DNA of 15,862 nt from Fimbriimonadaceae bacterium (lineage in GTDB: Bacteria; Armatimonadota; Fimbriimonadia; Fimbriimonadales; Fimbriimonadaceae): positions 1 to 15,862 of the forward strand of contig JADLGZ010000148.1 in NCBI GenBank assembly GCA_020849075.1, written 5' to 3'. Under the pieces are notes generated by a model, which did not search any database, had not been told where the DNA came from, and saw only the letters and a list, made by a program, of their open reading frames with translations. Position 1 is the stretch's first letter, and every line of letters starts with the position of its first letter. The position numbers and the translations under genes are program-made. Shown here piece by piece: positions 1 through 8,372 of the stretch.

Positions 1-1
1 C

Positions 2-325
2 AAACTGCGGGCGGTGCCGATTGATGCTGGCAAGGGAGCCGGCCCTGTCGCGCCCTCCCCGACGACCATCAAAGATCGGACCTACGCACCCCTCAATCGC
101 CCTGAGTTCATCTATGTTAAGAAGTCATCCCTTGAAAAGCCCTTCGTCAAGGGGTTCGTGGACTACTACGTCAGCCCTGAGGGGCAGGAGCTCATTCGTG
201 AATCGGGCTATATTCCCTTCGATGCCGCGGTCTACCGAACCATCGCGAAACATATTGCTTCGGGAAAGGTGGGTTCGCTTTTCAGTGGACAAATGGGTAA
301 ACCAGTTGAAGACGTGTTCAAGTGA
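2..325 (+). CDS. pstS: Phosphate ABC transporter substrate-binding protein PstS, C-terminal part (5' truncated)
   Basis: This is the last ~107 residues of a PstS-family periplasmic phosphate-binding protein; the start lies before the window. PstS captures phosphate and delivers it to the PstCA channel. The visible part has the family's C-terminal features: a TYAPLNRPEFIYVK stretch (the usual 'Y.PLSRPLFIYV' strand), then FVDYYVSPEGQELIRESGYIPF, which matches the typical '..FL.F.L..GQ.lv...GYvPL' ending. The reading frame is open from base 2. The stop overlaps the pstC start by 4 bases (GTGA), which fits translational coupling in a pst operon. The call rests on both the motifs and the neighbours pstC and pstA. 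The signal peptide and most phosphate ligands cannot be judged because they are outside the window. Confidence 0.9.
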   Translation, partial: KLRAVPIDAGKGAGPVAPSPTTIKDRTYAPLNRPEFIYVKKSSLEKPFVKGFVDYYVSPEGQELIRESGYIPFDAAVYRTIAKHIASGKVGSLFSGQMGKPVEDVFK

Positions 326-1233
326 GAGCAGACAAATTTCAAGCTAAGGCAACGTCAAGGGCCATTACTGAATGGTGCTTGACCCATATTTGCCTACTGG
401 CGGGCCTGCTTTCTATCGTGACGACATTCGGCATCGTTTTCGTACTGTTCAATGAGGCACGCAAGTTCTTTGCGGTCGTCTCGCCCGCCGAGTTCTTTTT
501 CGGGCGCCAATGGGAGCCCATGTTTGCCGAACCCAAGTTCGGAGCTCTGCCGCTTATGGCCGGCACATTCCAAATTGCCGCGGGCTCTGCCTTGGTGGCC
601 TTGCCGATTGGGTTGCTGATCGCGATCTATCTTAGCGAGTACGCAAGCCCGAGGATCCGAAGGGTCGTCAAACCCGCCCTGGAGATATTGGCGGGAATCC
701 CAACCGTCGTTTATGGTTTTCTAGGTCTAACCTTCGTTACACCAATCCTAAAATCATGGGGCCTGCCACTGGATACTTTCAACGCCCTGAGCGGGGCCAT
801 TGTGGTGGGCATTATGATCGTGCCTCTGGTGACATCGCTCTCGGAGGATGCTATTGCCGCCGTTCCCAAAGCTACGCGAGAAGCTGCCTATGGCTTGGGA
901 GCCAGCAAGGCCGAGGTCATCACAAACGTTGTCCTGAAATCAGCGAGCAGTGGGATTGCCGCGAGTTTCATCTTAGCTATTTCTCGCGCAGTGGGGGAAA
1001 CGATGGCCGTGACCCTGGCCGCAGGGGCCAGGCCGAATTTGACTCTGAGCCCCTTTGAGCAAGTGCAGACCATGACCGCCTACATTGCCGCCACCGTAAA
1101 GGGTGACGTACCCTATGGGTCCACGGGCTACCAAACCATCTTCGCTGTGGGCTTTACGCTCTTTGCGATGACCCTCTCCCTTAATCTGTTATCCATGAAG
1201 TTGGTCAAGCGACTCAAGAAGCACCATGCCTGA
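322..1233 (+). CDS. pstC: Phosphate ABC transporter permease PstC
   Basis: A 303-residue inner-membrane permease subunit of the high-affinity phosphate importer; it pairs with PstA to form the channel. A first hydrophobic segment lies at about residues 20-43, followed by a periplasmic stretch and five more likely membrane segments (about 78-105, 122-145, 158-175, 210-235 and 270-292). The EAA-type coupling loop, which contacts the ATPase, is at about 186-212 (REAAYGLGASKAEVI). It is followed by the PstC/PstA hallmark RAVGETMAV at 222-230. 'EILAGIPTVVYGFLGL' at 121-136 is also diagnostic. The GTG start at 322 overlaps the pstS stop and gives a protein of normal family length. No strong Shine-Dalgarno is visible. 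The 3' end overlaps pstA by 8 bases. Confidence 0.95.
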   Translation: MRADKFQAKATSRAITEWCLTHICLLAGLLSIVTTFGIVFVLFNEARKFFAVVSPAEFFFGRQWEPMFAEPKFGALPLMAGTFQIAAGSALVALPIGLLIAIYLSEYASPRIRRVVKPALEILAGIPTVVYGFLGLTFVTPILKSWGLPLDTFNALSGAIVVGIMIVPLVTSLSEDAIAAVPKATREAAYGLGASKAEVITNVVLKSASSGIAASFILAISRAVGETMAVTLAAGARPNLTLSPFEQVQTMTAYIAATVKGDVPYGSTGYQTIFAVGFTLFAMTLSLNLLSMKLVKRLKKHHA

Positions 1234-2092
1234 CTTTGCCTCAAGTCGAATTTCAATCGCACGTCAGGCGAAAGATCGGATCTTTCGGGGGTTGTGCTAT
1301 GGGGCAGCAGCCTTGGGCGTCCTGCTACTGGTGGTCGTCCTTTGGGGTGCCGTTCGCGAAGGATTCTCGGCATTGACCCCCAAGTTCTTCCGAGGCTATC
1401 CCACGGCATCTGTCTCAAGAGCAGGGATTATGCCGGCCCTCCTCGGGTCCTTGTGGATCGTTTTGCTCACCCTTGCCATTTCTTTGCCGGTGGGGATCGC
1501 CGCCGCCGTCCACTTGGAGGAGATCGCAAAGAAGACCCGCCTGAACGCATTTATCCAGGCAAATATCGCCAACCTTGCCGGGGTTCCGAGCATCATTTAC
1601 GGCATCCTCGGCCTAGCCATCTTTGTCCGGTGCTTTGGGTTTGGCAATTCAATCATCGCGGCCGCGTGCACGATGAGCCTCCTTGTCTTGCCCACTGTAA
1701 TCCTCACCACGCAGGAGGCCCTGCGGACGGTTCCGATGGCGTACCGGGAAGGTTCTCTGGCTTGCGGGGCAACTCCTTGGCAAACATTACTGAGGATGAC
1801 CCTGCCCTGCTCGAGTGCTCCCATACTGACCGGAGTGATCTTGGCTGCTAGCCGCGCCATTGGGGAAACGGCTCCGCTGCTGGTGGTGGGAGCCTTAGCT
1901 TCCACTCGTGAAGTCCCCCGCGGCATTCGTGATCCGTACACGGTCCTGCCGATCCAGATTTTCAACTGGTCCGGGATGCCGCAGCACGCCTGGCATGTGA
2001 AGGCGGCCGGGGCGATCATTGTGCTCCTAACCATGCTCCTTGCTCTGAACGCAATCGCCATCGTTCTCCGTAACAAAGCTACGAGGATTTAG
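1226..2092 (+). CDS. pstA: Phosphate ABC transporter permease PstA
   Basis: A 288-residue second permease of the PstSCAB phosphate importer. An N-terminal membrane segment lies at about residues 24-42. The transporter core follows, with 'NLAGVPSIIYGILGL' at about 116-130, the EAA-like loop starting at R174-E175, and the PstA hallmark RAIGETAPLL at 210-219. The EAA loop reads REGSLACGA instead of REAA, which is within normal family variation. The ATG at 1226 lies within the end of pstC (8-base overlap), so the two permeases are probably co-translated. The next gene downstream is an amidohydrolase 24 bases away. No pstB or phoU follows, so the ATPase must be upstream of the window or elsewhere in the genome. 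Confidence 0.95.
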   Translation: MPDFASSRISIARQAKDRIFRGLCYGAAALGVLLLVVVLWGAVREGFSALTPKFFRGYPTASVSRAGIMPALLGSLWIVLLTLAISLPVGIAAAVHLEEIAKKTRLNAFIQANIANLAGVPSIIYGILGLAIFVRCFGFGNSIIAAACTMSLLVLPTVILTTQEALRTVPMAYREGSLACGATPWQTLLRMTLPCSSAPILTGVILAASRAIGETAPLLVVGALASTREVPRGIRDPYTVLPIQIFNWSGMPQHAWHVKAAGAIIVLLTMLLALNAIAIVLRNKATRI

Positions 2093-2116
2093 CGTATTCT
2101 CCCTTTTAGAGGGGAT

Positions 2117-3352
2117 ATGTTTCGGTTACTTTGTGGTTTCTTCTGTCTGGCGTCCTTGGCCTCGGCTCAGTCCGGCGGCATTGCCTATATCAATGCTCAC
2201 ATTGAGCCCATCGAGGGAAAGGCGATTGAACGAGGGACGGTAGCCTTCCAAGACGGAAAGATTTTCTATGTAGGGGACGGTAAGGCGCCGAACGGGTTTA
2301 AGACGGTTGACCTGAAGGGTGCGTGGGTTTTCCCTGGGTTCATTGATGGTGCAATGACCCGAGGCCTAAAGTTACCGGACACAATCCAGAACGAGGCGAG
2401 GGATGACGCAACGACGGTGCCAACACGCTTGCTCCCTTTGAACCACAAAGGAGTTCGCCCCGAAATCCTAGCATCTGCCTGCCTTGACTTGGCGCCCGCC
2501 TTGGAGTCGCAACATTCAAATGGCTTTACGTTGGCCTACATGGTGCCCGGAGCGGGGACCTTCCGAGGGCAAGGGGCAGTTGTTGCCTTAGCCGAGGGCA
2601 AGGATGTCGTCGTGGTGCCGTCGTACGGTCAAGGCATGGCCTTCACCATTGGAACCGGCGCGGGATTTCCTTCGACAAAGTTTGGGGTGATGGCGTTGAT
2701 CCGGCAGACCATGCTGGATGCCCAGAGATATGGACAGTTTCCACCGAGTCAGCGATCAAAGGAACTGGATCCGCTGAGTTCTCTACTGCCCGTATTGCAG
2801 GACCAGCAGACAATGATGTGGTTTGTGGATAGCAGTGCGGATATCACGCGGGCAATGGACATGTCGAGTGAGTTTGGAGCGAGGTGCGCCATCATCGGCG
2901 GCCGCGAGGCTTATCGCCTGGCGAATCGCCTTAAGGAGCAGAGCGTTCCCGTGATTGCCGGAATTGCTATTGGTGCCGAGCCGGAGCAGCCCACGGCCGA
3001 TGAACTACCCGCAAACTACCTAGCTCAACGAAAAGCTAAGTGGCGCGCCGGAGCCATGAACCTAGTTACCCTTGATCGGGCAGGCATCCCCTTTGCGCTA
3101 ACGTCGCTTGGGGACACTTCAGCCAATTTCTGGCCAAATCTCCGCAAGGTGGTCGAGCTGGGTTTATCGCGCGAGTCTGCCATGAGGGCGCTAACCTCGA
3201 ACGCCGCGAAACTATTTGGATTGGGTGATTGTGGGGCTATTGCCGTCGGAAAACGGGCCAGCCTAACGGTATTCACCGAAGACCCGTTCAAAAAGGAATC
3301 CAAGGTGACTCAGATTGTCATTAATGGCACGGTTGTGGAGGTGGCAAAGTGA
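2117..3352 (+). CDS. Exported amidohydrolase-family protein with degenerate metal site
   Basis: This 411-residue protein has an amidohydrolase-superfamily layout. A signal peptide (about residues 1-18, ending ASA-Q) suggests export. It is followed by the N-terminal beta-sandwich piece (IAYINAHIEPIEGKAI ... GTVAFQDGKIFYVGDG), the 'PGFID' turn at about 73-77, and the typical C-terminal 'SNAAKLFGL...GAIAVGKRASLTVF' segment. The expected HxH metal motif after PGFID is absent: the sequence reads GAMTRG. The later metal-ligand His positions also appear replaced, for example IIGGREAYRLA where active relatives have a His. Catalysis by the usual mechanism is therefore unlikely. It resembles the C-terminal half of the next gene and overlaps that gene by 4 bases (GTGA). 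It may be a structural partner of the active unit, which is inference. 'GAGG' lies just before the ATG, in a 24-base gap after pstA. Confidence 0.8.
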   Translation: MFRLLCGFFCLASLASAQSGGIAYINAHIEPIEGKAIERGTVAFQDGKIFYVGDGKAPNGFKTVDLKGAWVFPGFIDGAMTRGLKLPDTIQNEARDDATTVPTRLLPLNHKGVRPEILASACLDLAPALESQHSNGFTLAYMVPGAGTFRGQGAVVALAEGKDVVVVPSYGQGMAFTIGTGAGFPSTKFGVMALIRQTMLDAQRYGQFPPSQRSKELDPLSSLLPVLQDQQTMMWFVDSSADITRAMDMSSEFGARCAIIGGREAYRLANRLKEQSVPVIAGIAIGAEPEQPTADELPANYLAQRKAKWRAGAMNLVTLDRAGIPFALTSLGDTSANFWPNLRKVVELGLSRESAMRALTSNAAKLFGLGDCGAIAVGKRASLTVFTEDPFKKESKVTQIVINGTVVEVAK

Positions 3353-6015
3353 AGGAGATCAGAAATAGCTTGAGTGGTCTTATGACCTTGGCCCTCCTTA
3401 CTTCTTTGGCAAGCGCCGACTACAAGCTACCGTATGAGACGGAAGCCGATCGGAAGCCGAGCATTGCAACGCACGGTAACTGCTTCATTCGAGCAGGCCG
3501 GATTCTGACGGTTTCGCACGGCACGATCAAGAATGGTCAGATATTAGTGCGAAAGGGGAAGATTGTGGCGATCGGCACTAACTTGAAGCCACCCGCTGGC
3601 GTGACAGTGATCAATGCCGAGGATGAGGTGGTTATGCCTGGGATTGTGGATGCTCACGTCCACCGTGGGATTGAAAGTACAAACGAAGGCGCTGAATCCA
3701 TCAGCGCTGAAGTGCGCATTGCCGATGTACTGAATCCAGATAGCTTTGCATGGTGGCAAGCCGCCGCCAGTGGCGAGACCACTGCACTCTTTCTACACGG
3801 CTCGGCGAATGCTATCGGGGGCCAGAGTGTTGTTGCAAAGTATCGATTTGGGAAAACGGCCAAGGAAGCCATTTTCCAAGGCGCGCCACGCATGATCAAG
3901 TTTGCTCTCGGCGAGAACGTGACGAGGATGAATTTCGGTGGATCGCAAGGCACTCAGCCGGCGCGCTTCCCCATCTCTAGGATGGGGCAAGAAGCGGTTT
4001 ATCGCCGCGCATTTAATGATGCCAAGCAATACATGGCGGAATGGGACCGCTGGAGCAAGAGTAGCCGCAACCAGCCTCCACCTCGGAAGGACTTGCGTCA
4101 AGAGACTTTGTCGGATATTTTGCGTCGTCGGATCTGGGTGAATTGCCACAGCTACCGCGCTGACGAGATTTTGATGATGGCGAGACTGAGCAAGGAATTT
4201 GGCTTTAGGCTCGGCACGATGACACATGCCCTGGAGGCCTACAAGGTTGCGCCTGAGTTAGCGCAACTCGGGGTGCCGGTCAGCATGTTCGCCGATCAAT
4301 GGTCCTTCAAGTTGGAAGGTTACGACGCCATTCCGGCCGGACCGGTGATCTGTGTCCGGGCAGGAATTTTAACCAGCATCAACACGGACGGAACAGGCGG
4401 AACCACGGCCTTAATCCTGGATGCAGCTAAGGCAACTCGGGAGGGGTTAAGCGAAAATGAGGCTCTTCGGCTGGTCACCTTGAGCCCAGCTAAACAATTG
4501 GGCATCAGCAAGTGGGTCGGCAGTATTGACATTGGCAAGGACGCGGACCTGGCTTTCTATGACGGGCACCCCTTCAATGTGACCAGCAAGAACACCCTCA
4601 CCTTGATTGATGGTGAGGCCGTGTTTCAGCGACGCGATGCGTTCAAGGTGGGCAAGAGCCCGGATCGGTCCCTTGATCTGGCATCTATCTCCGGTCCGGA
4701 GGTCCTGCCTTTGCCTAAGCCCGCAAAGCTGTATTCCCTCCAAGGCGCAACGGTAGTGCCAGTGTCCGGCCCTCCGATTTCCGATGGGGAGGTAGTGCTC
4801 CGCGATGGGCGCATCGCCTATGTTGGCAAGCGGCTGTCAAAGCCCTTCGCAAAAGATATTGTAACGGTAAATGTAAAGGGTTACCGTGTTTATCCTGGAC
4901 TGATCGATGCGGGAGCGGCCTTTGGATTGAGTGAAATACCGGGCATACGACAAATGCAAGACACCCAGGAGCAAGGTGACTTCCAGGCAGACCTCATGAG
5001 CGCCACTGCGGTGCAGGGCGCCAGTGCTCATTTCGGTCCCGCAAAGTGCAACGGTCTCTTGACCTTGGTCACTCGCCCCGCGGGCGGCATGATTTCTGGT
5101 CAGGCTGGCCTCCTTCGCTCGTGGGCATGGAACAGTCCGGGCATGGTTCTGGATCGCCACCTAGCCATGCAGGTCAACGTGCCCTCTCAGGGCCGCCGCT
5201 TTGGAGGAGGAGAGCATGTCCACGACGATTCAGAACTTGAAGATATGCAGGGTCGTCCCGGCGGTCAGCCTGAGGAACTAGGTCTCGTCACCGGTCGAAT
5301 GCGGGCACTGGAAAGCTACTTTGATGCGGCCCTGACCTACGTCAAGAATCGCAAGGAGAAGCCGCTGGAGACTCCCATAGACCTGCGCCAAGAGGCCATG
5401 ATTCCGGTCGTACAGGGCCGCATGCCAGTGTTCCTTAGGGTGCGAACACCGGATTCAATTCGCAGTGGGATCGCACTCGCCAAGAAGTACAAGCTCAAGG
5501 CCATTCTCGTTGGCGCGAACGAGGCTTGGCGTATCGCGGGGGAAGTCAAGAAGGCGGGCTATCCGCTCATCATTACGCCTGCTGGCTTAGTGGACCTTGA
5601 CGCCAACCGACCCGTTCAGGACTACGATCCGTATGACACGCCTTACGCGATTCCGACCCTCCTAACCCGAGCGGGAATCAAGTTTGGGTTCATGAGCGAC
5701 GACAATGCCATGGCAATGAACCTTCCCAGCAAGGTTGGGATGAGCCAAGCGTATGGCTTCTCGAACAGCCAAGCACTGCGCTCCCTCACCCTAACGACGG
5801 CAGAGATCCTCGGCTGGCAAAAGGAACTCGGATCATTGGAGGTCGGCAAGAGAGGGACGCTGATCGTCACGGATGGTGACGCCCTCAGCGCTACCGTCCG
5901 CGTAAAGATGGCCTTCATTGATGGACGCCCAATTGAGCTTTCGAGCAAGCATACGGAACTTCGCGACACCTACATGAAGCGGCTCAGCCCTAACGAAGCT
6001 CAGTACGCAAAATAA
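3349..6015 (+). CDS. Exported two-domain amidohydrolase fusion (N-domain intact, C-domain degenerate)
   Basis: An 888-residue protein made of two amidohydrolase units in tandem, with a probable signal peptide (residues 1-23, ending ASA-D). The first unit (about 44-430) keeps the metallohydrolase residues: HVH at 103-105 after 'MPGIVDA', a Lys at 184 in KFALGEN that could be the bridging carbamylated Lys, His 267 in VNCHSYRADE, His 293 in MTHALEAYKV, and Asp 347 in TSINTDG. The second unit (about 462-888) starts with a fresh beta-sandwich segment. Where HxH should follow 'YPGLIDA' (516-521) it reads GAA, and its other His ligand positions are changed (FLRVRT, VGANEAWRIA). The substrate is unknown; relatives are annotated imidazolonepropionase-like or prolidase-like amidohydrolases. 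The GTG start overlaps the previous gene by 4 bases, and the stop shares one base with the helicase start. Confidence 0.88.
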   Translation: MKEIRNSLSGLMTLALLTSLASADYKLPYETEADRKPSIATHGNCFIRAGRILTVSHGTIKNGQILVRKGKIVAIGTNLKPPAGVTVINAEDEVVMPGIVDAHVHRGIESTNEGAESISAEVRIADVLNPDSFAWWQAAASGETTALFLHGSANAIGGQSVVAKYRFGKTAKEAIFQGAPRMIKFALGENVTRMNFGGSQGTQPARFPISRMGQEAVYRRAFNDAKQYMAEWDRWSKSSRNQPPPRKDLRQETLSDILRRRIWVNCHSYRADEILMMARLSKEFGFRLGTMTHALEAYKVAPELAQLGVPVSMFADQWSFKLEGYDAIPAGPVICVRAGILTSINTDGTGGTTALILDAAKATREGLSENEALRLVTLSPAKQLGISKWVGSIDIGKDADLAFYDGHPFNVTSKNTLTLIDGEAVFQRRDAFKVGKSPDRSLDLASISGPEVLPLPKPAKLYSLQGATVVPVSGPPISDGEVVLRDGRIAYVGKRLSKPFAKDIVTVNVKGYRVYPGLIDAGAAFGLSEIPGIRQMQDTQEQGDFQADLMSATAVQGASAHFGPAKCNGLLTLVTRPAGGMISGQAGLLRSWAWNSPGMVLDRHLAMQVNVPSQGRRFGGGEHVHDDSELEDMQGRPGGQPEELGLVTGRMRALESYFDAALTYVKNRKEKPLETPIDLRQEAMIPVVQGRMPVFLRVRTPDSIRSGIALAKKYKLKAILVGANEAWRIAGEVKKAGYPLIITPAGLVDLDANRPVQDYDPYDTPYAIPTLLTRAGIKFGFMSDDNAMAMNLPSKVGMSQAYGFSNSQALRSLTLTTAEILGWQKELGSLEVGKRGTLIVTDGDALSATVRVKMAFIDGRPIELSSKHTELRDTYMKRLSPNEAQYAK

Positions 6016-8021
6016 TGTTCCGGGAGCGGATTGAGCGAGCTTTCTCGCGGCTTAACCAGCGCGAAGGCTTTGTTCCGCGTGAGAACCAATTGCAACTTGC
6101 CCTCATTCTTGGGGACATGATTGAGGAAAGAAAGAGCGCAGTTGTCGAGGCGCCCACCGGCCTCGGCAAGAGCCTAGCCGCCTTAATCCCCGCAATTGCT
6201 CACGCTGTTGAGGGGCGGAGAACGGTGATCAGCACTTACACGAATGTGCTTGCTGAACAGTACTGGCACAAGGACCTACCTCTTGCGATGAGCTTGTTCG
6301 ACCTGAACGAAGAAGAGGCGGACCGAATCAAGACCGCTTTCATCATTGGTCGCCAACGCTACGTCTGCCTGTTGGCGCTGGAGGAGGTTATGGATGATCA
6401 TGGGGCTGCTTTCCGATCGGTCGCCGAAACCGGCACTGAAAATGAGTTTCGGAAAGTCGCCATGGGTAGTGCGCGGCTTTGGCCCAGCGTAGGGGTACCC
6501 GTGGCTTGCGCGGGCAAGGCTTGCCCCCTGTTCAAAGATTGCTACTTCTTTGAAGCTCGCCGCCGAGCCCAGACGGCAAACGTGATCATCACAAACCACA
6601 GCGTGGTTCTCCAAGATGCTCTCAATGCGACGGGAGGCGATGGCGATGGGTTCCTCGGCAAGTTGGACTACATCGTGATTGATGAAGCTCATGATCTCTA
6701 CGCCGCTGCCCTAAACGCGATGGAGTTCGAACTTAGCCCGAAGATGATCGGGTCCCTGCAGTCCCTGAGTTCGCGACTGGAGCGAGAGATTCAGTACAGT
6801 GGTGTGCCGAATAGCGAGACGGTTTGGCGAGCTGCCTGCGAAGACTTTCGCCGTGACATGGAGTCCGCCAAGAAGGAACTCCTGGCTTATGGCTTAGTTA
6901 ATAATCGGCCAGGAATCTTAGCTGTTTCTCCGTCTAACGTGAGCGACAATCCCCACGTGAAGAACTTGGAATCTCCACGATCCGGGGTTGAGAAGGTGAC
7001 CGACATGGTGGTGGATGCATGCCGCATCTTCACCAACCGAGCCCGGCATTTCTTGGGGGATGGAGAAGTTCCGCGCCAAGTTCAAGAGACGGCTCGCAAC
7101 TACCTGCAAGTAATCGAAGAAGCGGGGATAGGGGCCGATGAAATACTGACTCCTGGGGGTGTGTCGGTTAGTCACCAGGGCCGGTCAGGTAGTGATCCAA
7201 TGCTCAGAATGGACACGGTGGGGGTTGCCGATCCGCTCCATGAACTCCTTTGGGACAGGATTCCGACCGCCTGCCTGAGCGCAACTCTGGCCCTTGACGG
7301 CCGGTTTGAGTTCTTCCGCCGTTCCGTTGGATGTGAGCCAGACTACGAAGAGGTTCTCCCATCGCCATTCGATTACGGACGCGATGCGGCTCTTTACCTT
7401 CCGCCGGAGGGTTCAATTCCGGACCCTTCGATGAGCCGTAAGCAAGGGACCGAGGAGGTCTATTTTGATGCCTTGGCTCGCGAACTTTCCGCGATCGTCG
7501 AAGCGATGCAGGGTCGAACTCTGGCCCTGTTCCATTCACGTCGCGAGATGGAAGCGGTTTATGAACGGCTTCGCGTGCCCGACCACCTTCCCATCTATCT
7601 TCAGCCAAAGACCGGTGTTGGAGCCATGGGTGATCGTTTTCGCCAAGAACCAGAGTCCACGTTGCTTGCCCTCCGAAGTTTCTGGACCGGATTTGATGCC
7701 CCAGGCGAGACTTTGAGTTGCGTGGTGATCGTCCGAGTACCCTTTGAGGTGCCGGTCGAGCCGCCGGCTGTTGTGAGGATGGCGCACCTCGCGGCCCAAG
7801 GGTTCGACCCCTTCCAGGCCCATACCCTCCCCATGGCCAAGATGATGGTGCGCCAGGGTGTCGGGCGACTCATTCGACGGGACGGCGACAAGGGTATCGT
7901 GGCGCTTCTTGACCCCCGCCTGCGCACGAAGCGCTATGGCGAAGAAATTCTCGCCAACTTGCCCGACGAAATGCGCCAGTTTGATGATATTTGGGAAGCG
8001 GTCGCATGGACCGGCGTGTAA
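6015..8021 (+). CDS. ATP-dependent DNA helicase, DinG/XPD (Rad3) family with Fe-S cluster
   Basis: A 668-residue superfamily-2 helicase of the DinG/XPD group, which unwinds DNA 5'->3' in repair or replication-conflict contexts. The Q-like element RENQLQLA is at 22-29. Walker A is EAPTGLGKS at 45-53. Four cysteines at 118, 165, 170 and 176 have the spacing expected of the 4Fe-4S domain. The Walker B DEAH box is at 223-226. The second motor domain has 'ACLSATLALDG' and 'SFWTGFDAPGE', and ends with motif VI QGVGRLIRR at 614-622. There is no N-terminal exonuclease domain, so it resembles E. coli-type DinG or YoaA in architecture. The ATG shares one base with the preceding TAA (TAATG). acpS follows 9 bases after the stop. 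I cannot choose between DinG and YoaA-type orthology, so no symbol is given. Confidence 0.92.
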   Translation: MFRERIERAFSRLNQREGFVPRENQLQLALILGDMIEERKSAVVEAPTGLGKSLAALIPAIAHAVEGRRTVISTYTNVLAEQYWHKDLPLAMSLFDLNEEEADRIKTAFIIGRQRYVCLLALEEVMDDHGAAFRSVAETGTENEFRKVAMGSARLWPSVGVPVACAGKACPLFKDCYFFEARRRAQTANVIITNHSVVLQDALNATGGDGDGFLGKLDYIVIDEAHDLYAAALNAMEFELSPKMIGSLQSLSSRLEREIQYSGVPNSETVWRAACEDFRRDMESAKKELLAYGLVNNRPGILAVSPSNVSDNPHVKNLESPRSGVEKVTDMVVDACRIFTNRARHFLGDGEVPRQVQETARNYLQVIEEAGIGADEILTPGGVSVSHQGRSGSDPMLRMDTVGVADPLHELLWDRIPTACLSATLALDGRFEFFRRSVGCEPDYEEVLPSPFDYGRDAALYLPPEGSIPDPSMSRKQGTEEVYFDALARELSAIVEAMQGRTLALFHSRREMEAVYERLRVPDHLPIYLQPKTGVGAMGDRFRQEPESTLLALRSFWTGFDAPGETLSCVVIVRVPFEVPVEPPAVVRMAHLAAQGFDPFQAHTLPMAKMMVRQGVGRLIRRDGDKGIVALLDPRLRTKRYGEEILANLPDEMRQFDDIWEAVAWTGV

Positions 8022-8030
8022 ACTCCGGTC

Positions 8031-8372
8031 GTGATTCGGGGCATTGGCGTAGACATTGTGAGCGTTGATCGAATCAATGCGGCTATGAAGCGCGAAGGAT
8101 TTTTGGAACGCATCTTGACCCCCCAAGAACTGAGCCTAGACCTTGTTGCTATGCGTGTAGCGAGCCGCTGGGCTTGTAAGGAAGCGATCTATAAGGCTCT
8201 TGGCGGCGGTATCAAATGGCAAGATCTGAGCATCGTGAACGATACAAACCATGCTCCATTGATCATTTGGCATCGTGATCTCGCCGAATTCGGAGAGATC
8301 AAGATTCATGTCTCCTTGAGCCACGAGCGTGAGAACGCGGTGGCGGTCGCCGTCGTTGAATCCGTCAAATGA
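8031..8372 (+). CDS. acpS: Holo-[acyl-carrier-protein] synthase AcpS
   Basis: A 113-residue AcpS-type phosphopantetheinyl transferase. It transfers 4'-phosphopantetheine from CoA to the serine of acyl carrier protein, an essential cytoplasmic step for fatty acid synthesis. The N-terminus MIRGIGVDIVSVDRI contains the family's 'GIG.DIV...R' signature, with the Mg-binding Asp at residue 8. The second signature is RWACKEAIYKALGGG at 46-60 with Glu 51. 'VSLSHERENAVAVAVV' at 94-109 matches the C-terminal 'SiSHd...A.A.v' strand. It is slightly shorter than the usual ~120-125 residues, mainly in the middle. The GTG start at 8031 is the only start that yields the complete N-terminal signature. Its 3' end overlaps the next gene by 4 bases (ATGA). 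Confidence 0.93.
   Translation: MIRGIGVDIVSVDRINAAMKREGFLERILTPQELSLDLVAMRVASRWACKEAIYKALGGGIKWQDLSIVNDTNHAPLIIWHRDLAEFGEIKIHVSLSHERENAVAVAVVESVK

Noticed and set aside
1597..2076. 159-codon minus-strand frame opposite pstA
   Set aside because: It is antisense to the conserved permease core and has no coding hallmarks.
7536..8126. 196-codon minus-strand frame over the helicase end and acpS
   Set aside because: It lies opposite conserved helicase motifs and the AcpS signature; it is a shadow of those genes.
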